DNA from: Bacillota bacterium
GTDB lineage: Bacteria; Bacillota; Clostridia; Lachnospirales; Cellulosilyticaceae
Reading direction: 5' to 3'
Assembly: GCA_023393125.1 (NCBI GenBank)
Contig: JAEWMQ010000115.1
Span: 1-20,951 of the forward strand
DNA length: 20,951 bases
Below the pieces are notes generated by a model. The model was given only the letters and a program-made list of their open reading frames with translations, ran no database searches and was not told the origin of the DNA. This document shows, piece after piece, positions 1 to 8,211 of the stretch. Both the position numbers and the translations under genes were made by a program. The number at the start of each line of letters is the position of its first letter. Positions within the stretch are counted from its first letter, which is position 1.

Positions 1-936
1 AATGTAGAGACAGATATAGAAAAGGTAATAAAAGAAGGCGTGCAAAGTAAAAAAGCAGAAGTAGCATTTAATTATGCAGGGACAATAGAAGAAGTAGGGG
101 CATGTATTAGTAAGGTTTTAGGAGAGACAGAACACAGTGTAAAAAATTATAGTTTATCGTATGCGCAGTTAGAAAAAATAATAGCTGTAAAAATAAGTTT
201 TACCTATAGAGAGGCAACAGTGGAGCCAGAGGTAAATGTAGAGACAGATATAGAAAAGGTAATAAAAGAAGGCGTGCAAAGTAAAAAAGCAGAAGTAGCA
301 TTTAATTATGCAGGGACAATAGAAGAAGTAGGGACATGTATTAGTAAGGTTTTAGGAGAGATAGAACACAGTGTAAAAAATTATAGTTTATCTTATGCGC
401 AGTTAGAACAAATGATAGTTGTAAAAATAAGTTTTACTTATAGAGAGACAACAGTGGAACCAGAGATAAATGTAGAGACAGATATAGAAAAGGTAATAAA
501 AGAAGGCGTACAAAGTAAAAAAGCAGAAGTAGCATTTAATTATGCAGGGACGATAGAAGAAGTAGGAGCGTGTATTAATAAGGTTTTAGGAGAGATAGAA
601 CACAGTGTAAAAAATTATAGTTTATCTTATGCGCAGTTAGAAGAAATAATAGCTGTAAAAATAAGTTTTACTTATAGAGAGACAACAGTGGAACCAGAGA
701 TAAATGTAGAGGCAGATATAGAAAGGGTAATAAAAGAAGGCATACAAAGTGAAAAAGCAGAAGTAGCATTTAATTATGCAGGAACAATAGAAGAAGTAGG
801 AAAAAGCGTTAATAAAGTTTTAGGGGAGATAGAACACCGAGTAAAAAGTTATGGTATATCCTATGCGCAGTTAGAAGGAATGATAGCTGTAAAAGTAAGT
901 TTTATTTATAAAGAAGAAATACAGATAGATGAAAAT
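1..936 (+). repeat. Four tandem 234-bp coding repeats
   Basis: Units begin at 1, 235, 469 and 703, each opening with the codons for NVE(T/A)DIE. The period is exactly 234 bp (78 codons), so the reading frame is kept. Units 1 and 2 differ at about ten of 234 positions by eye. Unit 4 is more diverged, and three further degenerate units (about 937-1600) are visible only at protein level. The window opens at a unit boundary, so more copies may lie upstream. The near identity points to recent duplication or homogenisation, and the copy number could vary between strains. Confidence 0.95.
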
Positions 937-3900
937 ATAGAGCAAATGATACAAGAAGCTGTACAGAACAAACAAGAAATTATAGAGTTTAATTTTAACG
1001 GTGATCCAAATGATATTGCTATAGTTATGGAGAAACTAAAGGAAGAAGAAAATATCATTAAAACATATACGATATCTTATATTTTACAAGGAGAAATACT
1101 AAGGATTAATGTAGAAGTTAAGTATAAAGATGAAAAAGAACTTATACAGAGTGAAATACAAGAAGGCATTAACCAAAGAAAAGTGACACTTGAATTGAGC
1201 TGTGAGTTAGATACAGACGTGGTAGCCATTGTCGAACCAATCATGGAGGCGGCAGCTTTTGGTGTAGATTCTTATACAATGAGTTCTGAAACAATTGATA
1301 GCATACTCAAGGTTAAATTAAATATAGTATATAAAACAAAGGAAGAGGTACAAAACGATTTAGAAAATAAACTAAGAACAGCATTTCAAAGTAAGCAAAA
1401 GCAAGTAGAAGTAAATTATTTAGGGACAAATAATGAAGTTGTTCAAATGATAGATTCTATTATGAGTAAAATAAATAAACAAACACCACTAATAGATTCG
1501 GTTAATAGCTGGAAATATACTACTAACACAAGTGAAGTAAGACAATGTTTAGTACTAACAGTTACTTATGATAGTGAGTTAGGGGAAGAGGAATGCAATA
1601 AACAAGCTTTTGTAAAACAACAATTGGCATATATTATTAATGATATAACAAGTGCATCTATTAACGAACATGAAAAAGTAAAGAGCATTTTTGATTATGT
1701 AGTAAAGAATTATTCTTATGACCACACTTATACCCATTATAAATTATATGATGTATTATCTGATAAAACCACCATATGTGATGGATATGCTAACTTAACA
1801 TATCAATTATGTACCCTTGCAGGGATCGAGAGCAGGGTTGTTACAAATGATACACATGCATGGAATTTAATCAAGATAGATGGAAACTGGTATCATGTAG
1901 ATACAACTCATGCAGTGGGTATAGGTAGATACCCGTATACGTATTATCTTTTAAGTACAGAAGAGGTACTAAAATTTTCAAGTCATGAGTATAATGAGGC
2001 AGAGTACCCAGTAGCAAATGTTACATACTTAGATACAATTAGGGATATACAGGATTACCAAGCGCTTTATCAGATTATTGTAGCAGGAAAGAGTTCGGGA
2101 GAAGCTTATTTTAATGAAGAAGAATTAGAGTTAAACATTAATGACTCATCAGAAAGAATTATTCCATTTACTGCAGTGGATAAGGAGCATATTGTATTAA
2201 AGAGTTCAAATGAGAAGATTGTAGCAGTAGCTGGAAATCAGTTTAAAACTGTTGGTATAGGCGAAACGGATATATTTTTGTATACCACAGAAGGGGATGT
2301 GATTTGTAAAGCTCACGTTACCGTAGTTAATTGTGGTATAGATGATATCATTTTAGATACCAAAATAGAGAAGAGAGCAGTCTTTTCTTATGAGAATACG
2401 GAAAATAAAATATCTGCTAAAGTACGAAAGAAAAAAGAGATAAAAAGTATTGACCTATGGATACAAGATGAAAATGACGGATGGATTATTAAGGGACAGT
2501 TACTAGAGGATGAGGAAAACCAATATTCTTCCATAATAGACTTTGCTGACATGCCATTAGGTAAGATAAATTGTAAGATAGTTGCAACAGATAATGAAGG
2601 AAAGACAGATGAAAGGACATTTCTTGTAAATTTCACAGATATAAATTTAGAAGAAATAGACCGATTTAATGAGCTAATGAGTCAAAAGATAGATGAGATT
2701 TTTGCGACCAATGAAAATTTATCATCTAAAGAGCTTATTGAAGTATTAAGTGATTTTCTCATTCGAGCAGATATAGTAGAGAAAATATGGGTAGAAGACA
2801 ACGGAATAAGAATAACATACAAAGGTGGAGTAGAAAATTATATCCGGGTAGAGGATGAAGAAGACAATAGTTTGAAAAGTAGGGGTGGAAAACCAGGAAA
2901 TATAGTGGCATCTGTTTCTGATGAAAAATGGGAATACGTTGATATCTCATCTAATAAAGTACTTATATGGTCACCTTGTGAAACTGACTGGGGAAATCAT
3001 ACAGAAGTTGAGGCTATAAAAAAGATGCTTAAAGAGTCAAAAATAGACTTTCAAGTAGAGGTTTTAACCGATAAAGAAGCTAATATAGAATCGTTAAAAA
3101 AACTTAATGATTATGGCATTATTATTTTTATTTCTCATGGATTGGAAGGAAAATATCTAGCAGCTGATGGAACCGGTGTTTGGTACGATCCAAAAGATGA
3201 CAAAATGTATTCTAACGCTTATTATAAATATAGAAATGAATTCGTATCGGAAGAGATAATGGGGATGTGGGAACTTGATGTGGTTAATAAAACATATAAA
3301 TGCTACTATCTAATGTCAGATAAGTGGTTTGAAAACAATTTAGGAACATTAGCCAATAGTATTATTATTAACAACTCATGTGAAAGTTTAGCTACAGACC
3401 AGTTAAGCAATGCTTTTCTAAATCATGGCGCTGCCGCTTATTATGGTTATAGTTCTGTAATTAGTAATGCACAGGCCGTAGAAAATGCAGTAGAACTCAT
3501 GAAAGCATTAGTGATAGATAACGTATCTACATCAACGGCACAGGTGAGTTTATATAATGAGCTTAATGGTGGTAGTATCTTTAAATTAGCAGGAAGTAAG
3601 AATGCAATGGCTACTAATGCAGAAATGGGCTTTGAGAATGATTTAAGCAAATGGCAAGTGGTAGGCGATGTTCAGATTGCAGAAGGATGTGTAGTTGAAG
3701 ACAATAAATTATCATCAGCTTATGATGGGAAAAAGAGTTGTATTTTAACGAATCAAAATGGCTATAGTGAGGTAAGTAGAACAGTCACTATACCTAAGAA
3801 TGCTACCACATTAAGATTTGACTGGCTTTATGGGACAACCACTTCTAATATACCTAATATAGCAATAGAAATCGAAGGAGAAGGAATAGACCCATTTTAT

Positions 3901-5544
3901 GGTTGGTTATATCCAGAGGCAACACAGGAAGATCCACATTATTATATGTTAAAGACAGAAACAAGTTATTTAGAAAAAGAAGGTCTATTACATAAGGTAA
4001 ATGGCGGAAGTTATGCTATCACTGATTGGGAAAATATGCATTATAAGCTTAATTCATTGTATCAAGGCAAAGAATACACTATTAAGTTTAGATTAGAAGA
4101 TAACGGTGATAATGACGGATTTAGTTTCGCTTGTATTGATAATATTCGATTTTTAGATGAAAGTGAGATTTGCTACGAAGAAAATAATAAATTAATAATA
4201 GAAATGACATCAGAACCCAAAGTTGAAGAAAATATGATGAAGCTGAAGTTCAAAGTTACTAATAGAGGTAAAGAAAAAGTAGACTTAAAAGATATATATA
4301 TACAATATTATTATTCGACTGATAGTGGTTTTGATGAGGCGTTTAAAGAGAAAATAGTTGCGGTAGATGGAACGATATGTACTAATGAAACACGGGTGTG
4401 CGTAGAAGAATTATTGGGTGAAGAGGCGTATTTATTAGCGAATGCATATTTGAAAATTGATTTTCCAAATAGCAATAAAGTATTAAATATAGAAGAGTTT
4501 GTTGAAGTTCAAGTGATATTACAGAATCCTAATTTGGATAATAACCTAGATGAACAATATTGTATATCTAATGACCATTCATATATAGCGATACAAATTA
4601 ATAAAGAAAAGAGAGGAAACTGGGAATATACATTGGAGGAACAAGGAATATTGGGAGGAATAATAGGAACAGCTGAAAAAGGTTTGAAACAATATGCAGG
4701 TAGAATAAATGTGATTAATATTGGAACAAATGCAGGATATACTAAATTAGATAGTGGTATAAAAAATGAATATGGTAAGAAATTTACAGAAGAATTTGGA
4801 GTACCATCAGAGTACTTTACTAAAAAAGGGTATGAGTTTTTACAATTATATGAATTGTCACATAGAGATAGTGAAAAAAAGTTTATATCGTCGGTAAAAC
4901 TAATTTCTATGACCGGTAATGGACAACCTTATTTCGAAGCTCAATACGAATTAACTAAGCTACGGGCCCAATATGCAAATGACGCTCGCTTAACACTTGG
5001 ATTTGGAACAGCATTGCAAGTAGACCTTGGGGTAGATGTTTTTAAAGAACAAGTAGAGGAGATAGTTCGTGGAACAGGTAACAAAAACTTGGCAAATACA
5101 CTTGAGAAAGATGCCGATAAGATAATCAAGCATTATAAAGATAACGGAAAAATTACACTTGATTTTTTGGCTGAAAATGGTTACTGGGTAACTACTGCAC
5201 AAGCTATAGAGATGATGAACTATGAATTGGTAAATACTCAAATTAGAAGAGTGGTTGAAGCGGTAAAAAGAGAACAGGAACTTACATTGGAAAAAATCCC
5301 TTATTATTTATATAAGTATGAATATAAGCAATATGAATTAGATGCATTAATTACAACAAGATATAAATGGGGGAATTTTCAGAGTTGGGTACCTCTTATA
5401 GATGAGTATAAGAAAGGCAGTGGCTATACAACAATAGAGAGTTGGATGAAAAAGCTTAAGAGTAGTGATTATTATAGATTATATGATGAAGTAGAGATGT
5501 TTCTGGAGGGAAACTATGAGAGAAATGGAAATGGGTGGGGGTAA
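1..5544 (+). CDS. Giant repeat/transglutaminase/caspase-like/CBM3-like protein (5' partial)
   Basis: The frame is open from base 1, so the true start lies upstream; 1847 codons are visible (numbering from base 1). Residues 1-312 are four near-identical 78-residue repeats and 313-533 three degenerate ones. Residues about 547-643 form a transglutaminase-like domain with a complete Cys-His-Asp triad: C593 (in TICDGYA), H619 (HAWNLI) and D634 (WYHVDTTH). About 701-880 are Ig-like, the first half resembling bacterial Ig group 2. About 986-1187 look like a caspase/gingipain/CHAT-type fold, with H1046 in FISHG and C1127 in NNSCES as the probable dyad. About 1206-1390 resemble a jelly-roll. About 1400-1545 match the CBM3 pattern (FKVTNRGKEKVDL, IQYYYSTD, AYLKIDF, NDHSY). 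The last 290 residues are unassigned. A secreted or surface role is inferred; the signal peptide would be outside the window. The next gene follows within 12 bp. Confidence 0.85.
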   Translation, partial: NVETDIEKVIKEGVQSKKAEVAFNYAGTIEEVGACISKVLGETEHSVKNYSLSYAQLEKIIAVKISFTYREATVEPEVNVETDIEKVIKEGVQSKKAEVAFNYAGTIEEVGTCISKVLGEIEHSVKNYSLSYAQLEQMIVVKISFTYRETTVEPEINVETDIEKVIKEGVQSKKAEVAFNYAGTIEEVGACINKVLGEIEHSVKNYSLSYAQLEEIIAVKISFTYRETTVEPEINVEADIERVIKEGIQSEKAEVAFNYAGTIEEVGKSVNKVLGEIEHRVKSYGISYAQLEGMIAVKVSFIYKEEIQIDENIEQMIQEAVQNKQEIIEFNFNGDPNDIAIVMEKLKEEENIIKTYTISYILQGEILRINVEVKYKDEKELIQSEIQEGINQRKVTLELSCELDTDVVAIVEPIMEAAAFGVDSYTMSSETIDSILKVKLNIVYKTKEEVQNDLENKLRTAFQSKQKQVEVNYLGTNNEVVQMIDSIMSKINKQTPLIDSVNSWKYTTNTSEVRQCLVLTVTYDSELGEEECNKQAFVKQQLAYIINDITSASINEHEKVKSIFDYVVKNYSYDHTYTHYKLYDVLSDKTTICDGYANLTYQLCTLAGIESRVVTNDTHAWNLIKIDGNWYHVDTTHAVGIGRYPYTYYLLSTEEVLKFSSHEYNEAEYPVANVTYLDTIRDIQDYQALYQIIVAGKSSGEAYFNEEELELNINDSSERIIPFTAVDKEHIVLKSSNEKIVAVAGNQFKTVGIGETDIFLYTTEGDVICKAHVTVVNCGIDDIILDTKIEKRAVFSYENTENKISAKVRKKKEIKSIDLWIQDENDGWIIKGQLLEDEENQYSSIIDFADMPLGKINCKIVATDNEGKTDERTFLVNFTDINLEEIDRFNELMSQKIDEIFATNENLSSKELIEVLSDFLIRADIVEKIWVEDNGIRITYKGGVENYIRVEDEEDNSLKSRGGKPGNIVASVSDEKWEYVDISSNKVLIWSPCETDWGNHTEVEAIKKMLKESKIDFQVEVLTDKEANIESLKKLNDYGIIIFISHGLEGKYLAADGTGVWYDPKDDKMYSNAYYKYRNEFVSEEIMGMWELDVVNKTYKCYYLMSDKWFENNLGTLANSIIINNSCESLATDQLSNAFLNHGAAAYYGYSSVISNAQAVENAVELMKALVIDNVSTSTAQVSLYNELNGGSIFKLAGSKNAMATNAEMGFENDLSKWQVVGDVQIAEGCVVEDNKLSSAYDGKKSCILTNQNGYSEVSRTVTIPKNATTLRFDWLYGTTTSNIPNIAIEIEGEGIDPFYGWLYPEATQEDPHYYMLKTETSYLEKEGLLHKVNGGSYAITDWENMHYKLNSLYQGKEYTIKFRLEDNGDNDGFSFACIDNIRFLDESEICYEENNKLIIEMTSEPKVEENMMKLKFKVTNRGKEKVDLKDIYIQYYYSTDSGFDEAFKEKIVAVDGTICTNETRVCVEELLGEEAYLLANAYLKIDFPNSNKVLNIEEFVEVQVILQNPNLDNNLDEQYCISNDHSYIAIQINKEKRGNWEYTLEEQGILGGIIGTAEKGLKQYAGRINVINIGTNAGYTKLDSGIKNEYGKKFTEEFGVPSEYFTKKGYEFLQLYELSHRDSEKKFISSVKLISMTGNGQPYFEAQYELTKLRAQYANDARLTLGFGTALQVDLGVDVFKEQVEEIVRGTGNKNLANTLEKDADKIIKHYKDNGKITLDFLAENGYWVTTAQAIEMMNYELVNTQIRRVVEAVKREQELTLEKIPYYLYKYEYKQYELDALITTRYKWGNFQSWVPLIDEYKKGSGYTTIESWMKKLKSSDYYRLYDEVEMFLEGNYERNGNGWG

Positions 5545-5555
5545 AATACTGTATT

Positions 5556-6791
5556 ATGAAAATAAATAATAACAAGAAAAAAAGTATACTCATTTTTATG
5601 ATAGCCATATTATGCTTAATATTACTGTTGATTGGGAAGCGAAAAGATAGGATAAGTACTGTGGCAGAAACTGGAAGTGGCAAGAAAGATTATTTAAATG
5701 GAATGGAATATGAACAACAGAGATTAGAACAGGAAGCGATGTTGTGCCAACGACAACCGTATAATATGATTTACGGTAAATGGGAGGTTGTAAGGAGCAC
5801 ACATCAAGGCATTAAAAAATATGATTATGCTAAAGGCGACAGTTCTTTAAAAAAAGCGACTAATGAAACAGCAGATATGATAGGTGTCGTGGTGACTATT
5901 ACACCTGACTATATTATGTATGAAAAAGATGGAGAAATCATTTGCCTTGAACAAGATAACTATGAGCATCGAGTTGATGTGCGATTAGATTTTGTTGAAT
6001 TGTTTTACTATCGAACTAATAGAGAAGCAAATTTTATAAAATGGGTTAAAGAAGATTTAGAAAGCAAGCCCTATTTTAGTATAACATGGGGGAAGTGCGG
6101 AGATGACATAGATAAGATGCCGAATATAGTGGTAGATGGATTTATTGTAGTGGATGATGAGACGTTGATTGCTGATGCTATAAAATGTGAGAGTACTGTA
6201 AAGTTAAAACGTCTAGAACATATGAGAGATTCAGCGTATTACTATCAATATCCCGGTATGATTTATAATGAAGAAACAATCCAAAGTAAGGCCAAGTTAG
6301 GAAAAGTAAATTATATAGAGGAAGATACAACGATGTTAGATAAGAGAGATGGGGGATATGTATATTTACCCACTTATGGGGAATGGGAGGTAAATAAAAT
6401 CTTAGCAAAGTCAAATAATGCATGTATTTCAAAGAAGGAAATATCAAAGTTAATAGGAACTCATATAAAGATGGATAGAAATTGGATGATGACTAACGGA
6501 CAGATTGTAGCTAAGTATTATAAGACGAAGATAGATATTATTCCTATTCTAAGTAGAACGCAAACCCATATGAAGGGACATCCAGAACTGAGTAAATTAG
6601 GCATTACAGGTGATTATTTTGTGTTTATTGAAGTAATAAGTGCAGAGGGAGAACTCTTTTATAGAGAACCTCTACGAAAGTTCTATATAAAAGATGAAGA
6701 TACAATAATTGTAGAAGAGCAAGGATACTATTTAGAACTTAAGAGAATAAGTCAGCCTGATAATCTTAACTATTTTTATGAGTTTGCGTAA
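5556..6791 (+). CDS. Membrane-anchored protein with two YGxWE domains
   Basis: This 411-residue protein is of unknown function. It opens with MKINNNKKK followed by a hydrophobic segment (about 10-26) and then charged residues, which looks like a signal anchor; there is no convincing lipobox. Two homologous halves begin with YGKWEV (residue 73) and YGEWEV (residue 274). Each has an IG-type turn, a GDYF or equivalent strand, and a late DE(D)T strand followed by (Y)xLxR, suggesting a duplicated beta-rich outer domain. I chose ATG 5556 because it begins the signal anchor; an in-frame GTG at 5535 would add seven residues and overlap the giant gene. No promoter separates the two, so cotranscription is likely. 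Nearby similarity is to the frameshifted gene at 7410-8112. A related domain recurs, from memory, in clostridial hypothetical proteins. Confidence 0.8.
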   Translation: MKINNNKKKSILIFMIAILCLILLLIGKRKDRISTVAETGSGKKDYLNGMEYEQQRLEQEAMLCQRQPYNMIYGKWEVVRSTHQGIKKYDYAKGDSSLKKATNETADMIGVVVTITPDYIMYEKDGEIICLEQDNYEHRVDVRLDFVELFYYRTNREANFIKWVKEDLESKPYFSITWGKCGDDIDKMPNIVVDGFIVVDDETLIADAIKCESTVKLKRLEHMRDSAYYYQYPGMIYNEETIQSKAKLGKVNYIEEDTTMLDKRDGGYVYLPTYGEWEVNKILAKSNNACISKKEISKLIGTHIKMDRNWMMTNGQIVAKYYKTKIDIIPILSRTQTHMKGHPELSKLGITGDYFVFIEVISAEGELFYREPLRKFYIKDEDTIIVEEQGYYLELKRISQPDNLNYFYEFA

Positions 6792-6810
6792 TACAATATT
6801 CAGAATTTAG

Positions 6811-6915
6811 ATACTCGGAAAGGTCTATAAGTCTTATGCTGGATATATTAATATAACACAAGATGATGTAGATGAATTAAGAAGAACACGGGGTATAGAA
6901 GAATCAAAGTGGTAA
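6811..6915 (+). pseudogene. Startless coding remnant ending in EESKW
   Basis: A 34-codon frame runs from a stop at 6808 to TAA at 6913. It reads protein-like (for example YAGYINITQDDVDEL) but has no start codon or ribosome binding site. It lies directly behind the YGxWE gene in a stretch with several other broken frames. It is probably the tail of a lost gene; the family is not recognised. Confidence 0.35.
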
Positions 6916-7015
6916 AAGGGCTAAAAAGAAAAGTTTTAGTAACTGACAGGATAACTTAAGATTATTTAAAGAAAATAGTGCATGGTATATAAGTAATAGT
7001 GTAAAGAAAGGAGGG

Positions 7016-7058
7016 GGCTATGATAGAAGCACTATTAGTAAGTGCTTTTATCATAGCC
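7016..7058. repeat. 17-bp inverted repeat (hairpin)
   Basis: The arms 7016-7032 and 7042-7058 pair over 17 bp with a single G-U pair and a 9-nt loop. The left arm starts just behind a strong GGAGG (7010-7014) and contains the ATG at 7020. No T-run follows the right arm on the + strand, so it is not a typical terminator. It could be a structural RNA element, a MITE relic or a translational control hairpin. Confidence 0.7.
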
Positions 7059-7148
7059 TTTATGAAAAGTAACACAGGAAGATTCGCTTCGCTTGTATTG
7101 ATAAAATTCGATTTTTGGATGAAAGTGAAGCCATTAGTATGCAAATAA
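7020..7148 (+). CDS. Doubtful 42-codon ORF with strong ribosome binding site
   Basis: ATG 7020 follows an AAAGGAGGGGG tract (7007-7017) and runs 42 codons to TAA at 7146. The N-terminal part is hydrophobic (MIEALLVSAFIIAF). The second half, however, is an out-of-frame reading of the 41-bp piece copied from the giant gene, so the ORF is probably a chance product of recombination. No family is recognised. Confidence 0.2.
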   Translation: MIEALLVSAFIIAFMKSNTGRFASLVLIKFDFWMKVKPLVCK

Positions 7149-7208
7149 TAGATGGATGGATGGATGGATGGATGGGTGAGGAGATATGGCCAGAAGGACA
7201 GTCTAGAA
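7088..7208 (+). pseudogene. Fragment of a paralogue of the giant gene
   Basis: Bases 7088-7128 match 4126-4166 of the giant gene at 39 of 41 positions by eye. In the same codon phase they encode FACIDKIRFLDESE, against FACIDNIRFLDESE in the giant protein at the jelly-roll/CBM3 border. The frame then runs through the GATG repeat and stops at 7206. There is no start codon, and the sequence after the match is unrelated to the giant gene. This is the scar of a duplicated and mostly deleted copy. Confidence 0.7.
7151..7174. repeat. (GATG)6 tetranucleotide microsatellite
   Basis: Six perfect tandem copies of GATG occupy 7151-7174. The unit is not a multiple of three, so a change in copy number would shift any reading frame passing through it. 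It sits immediately downstream of the giant-gene fragment. Confidence 0.95.
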
Positions 7209-7256
7209 TATAGGTTTTACTTTCAGAAATTCAGTCAAGAGTTTTATGGAAGTTGA

Positions 7257-7394
7257 GAATTGACAGACATATTGCAGTTAGGGCCAGCTGTAAGAAAAGC
7301 TGCTGATTGTTATAATGAACATTGTAAGAAAACAACTGATTAACTAGAGATGTATCTAGGAAGTAGCACACCTTATGATAGGAATAAACAATAA
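7257..7394 (+). pseudogene. Nonsense-interrupted C-terminal coding remnant
   Basis: A single frame from 7257 reads as plausible protein (LTDILQLGPAVRKAADCYN), meets an in-frame TAA at 7341, and continues protein-like (LEMYLGSSTPYDRNKQ) to TAA at 7392. It has no good start of its own. It ends 15 bp before the next gene, the same layout as the giant gene and its neighbour, so it may be the tail of a second large protein. The family is not recognised. Confidence 0.4.
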
Positions 7395-7409
7395 TATATG
7401 GAGGAGTTT

Positions 7410-8112
7410 ATGAAGAGAGTATTTAAAATAGTTTTAGTAGCCAATGTAGTACTTTTAATCTCTATTTTCTCCCTCTATATGAGCAACAAGAGTAAACAGG
7501 AAGAAATAGCTAGTAGCATGATATCAATTCAAGCGTTAGAAAGGCAATTAGATCAAGTTAAAGTAAATGATGAGGCTCGAATAGAAGAACTAGAAAAGAA
7601 ACTGACTGAGCAACTAGAAGAAGCGGATTGGCTAGCTAGAAAATTAAGTACTAATCTGGAGGAGACTCAGCCATGGGGGGGGGCATATTAATGATGAAAG
7701 AAGGGAATTTTACGGAGATTGGAAAATAACAGAAGTATTAATAAAAGATAATGAACTCACTCAGTTAAACATAGGCACTATTATATCATTAGGAAGAAAA
7801 GATATTAAAAAAAATGAGGTTATTGTAGCTAAATATCCATATTATTATACAGAAATTTTACCTTATCCAGAAAAATACCTTGCTATAGATATAGGGGTAA
7901 AGCAAGAGTACATTGTAAGATGTAAACTTTGGGTTACGTATGAAGGGAAATATTGCCCACTACCTTTTATTGCTTTCTACTTAATCGATTGTAATACTTT
8001 ATTAGCATTTAATGAGGATGGAACATATTACAAACTAGAAAGAGTGGCTCACGAAGAAGATTATACAGAATATTGGTTTGATCTAAGAGATGTAGAGAAT
8101 GCTAAATGGTAA
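7410..8112 (+). pseudogene. Third YGxWE-domain membrane protein, frameshifted at a G9 tract
   Basis: The first part (7410-7691) encodes a signal anchor (MKRVFKIVLVANVVLLISIF) and a charged, probably coiled-coil stalk up to residue about 85. It ends prematurely at TAA 7689 just past nine consecutive Gs (7675-7683). The second part runs from 7684 to TAA 8110 in the next frame, starting HINDERREFYGDWKITEV and ending LRDVENAKW, and holds the YGxWE domain seen twice in the 5556-6791 product. That frame has no ATG, so it can be translated only through the G tract. Removing one G joins the parts into about 233 residues. I chose ATG 7410 because GGAGGA (7400-7405) lies at the right distance; ATG 7398 would place this site inside the gene. 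A weak TATAAT at 7311 may be its promoter. It may be a broken gene, a phase-variable gene, a slippage site or a sequencing error. Confidence 0.75.
7675..7683. repeat. Homopolymeric G9 tract inside a coding frame
   Basis: Nine consecutive Gs lie in an otherwise AT-rich gene, exactly where the reading frame breaks. With eight Gs the upstream and downstream frames join. Such tracts are known sites of slipped-strand mispairing. Confidence 0.95.
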
Positions 8113-8157
8113 GTATGGGGTGATCCACAGGACGTTTTAACTGGGAAATAGAGTTTA

Positions 8158-8175
8158 TTTAGCAATATTGCTAAA
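8158..8175. repeat. Small perfect palindrome between genes
   Basis: An 18-bp perfect palindrome (TTTAGCAAT and its complement) lies 46 bp after the frameshifted gene and before the ferredoxin promoter. It has no proper T-run, so terminator function is uncertain. Confidence 0.4.
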
Positions 8176-8211
8176 ATTGTATAAAGGATATATTTTATCA
8201 CTAGTAAAATC

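Noticed and set aside
1..936. CRISPR-like regular repeat array
   Set aside because: The 234-bp repeats are contiguous, in frame and coding, with no spacers.
2388..5241. Several minus-strand open frames of 60-83 codons under the giant gene
   Set aside because: They are shadows of a long, clearly coding frame and lack ribosome binding sites or recognisable motifs.
5596..6447. Minus-strand frames of 68-89 codons under the YGxWE gene
   Set aside because: Antisense shadows of a coding region in AT-rich DNA; hydrophobic content arises from the complementary codons.
7260..7265. TTGACA as a -35 element for the 7410 gene
   Set aside because: No -10 hexamer at 16-18 bp; the sequence there is GGGCCAGCTG.
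1..8112. Prophage or insertion sequence as the origin of the accessory region
   Set aside because: No transposase, integrase, terminal inverted repeats or phage structural genes are visible.
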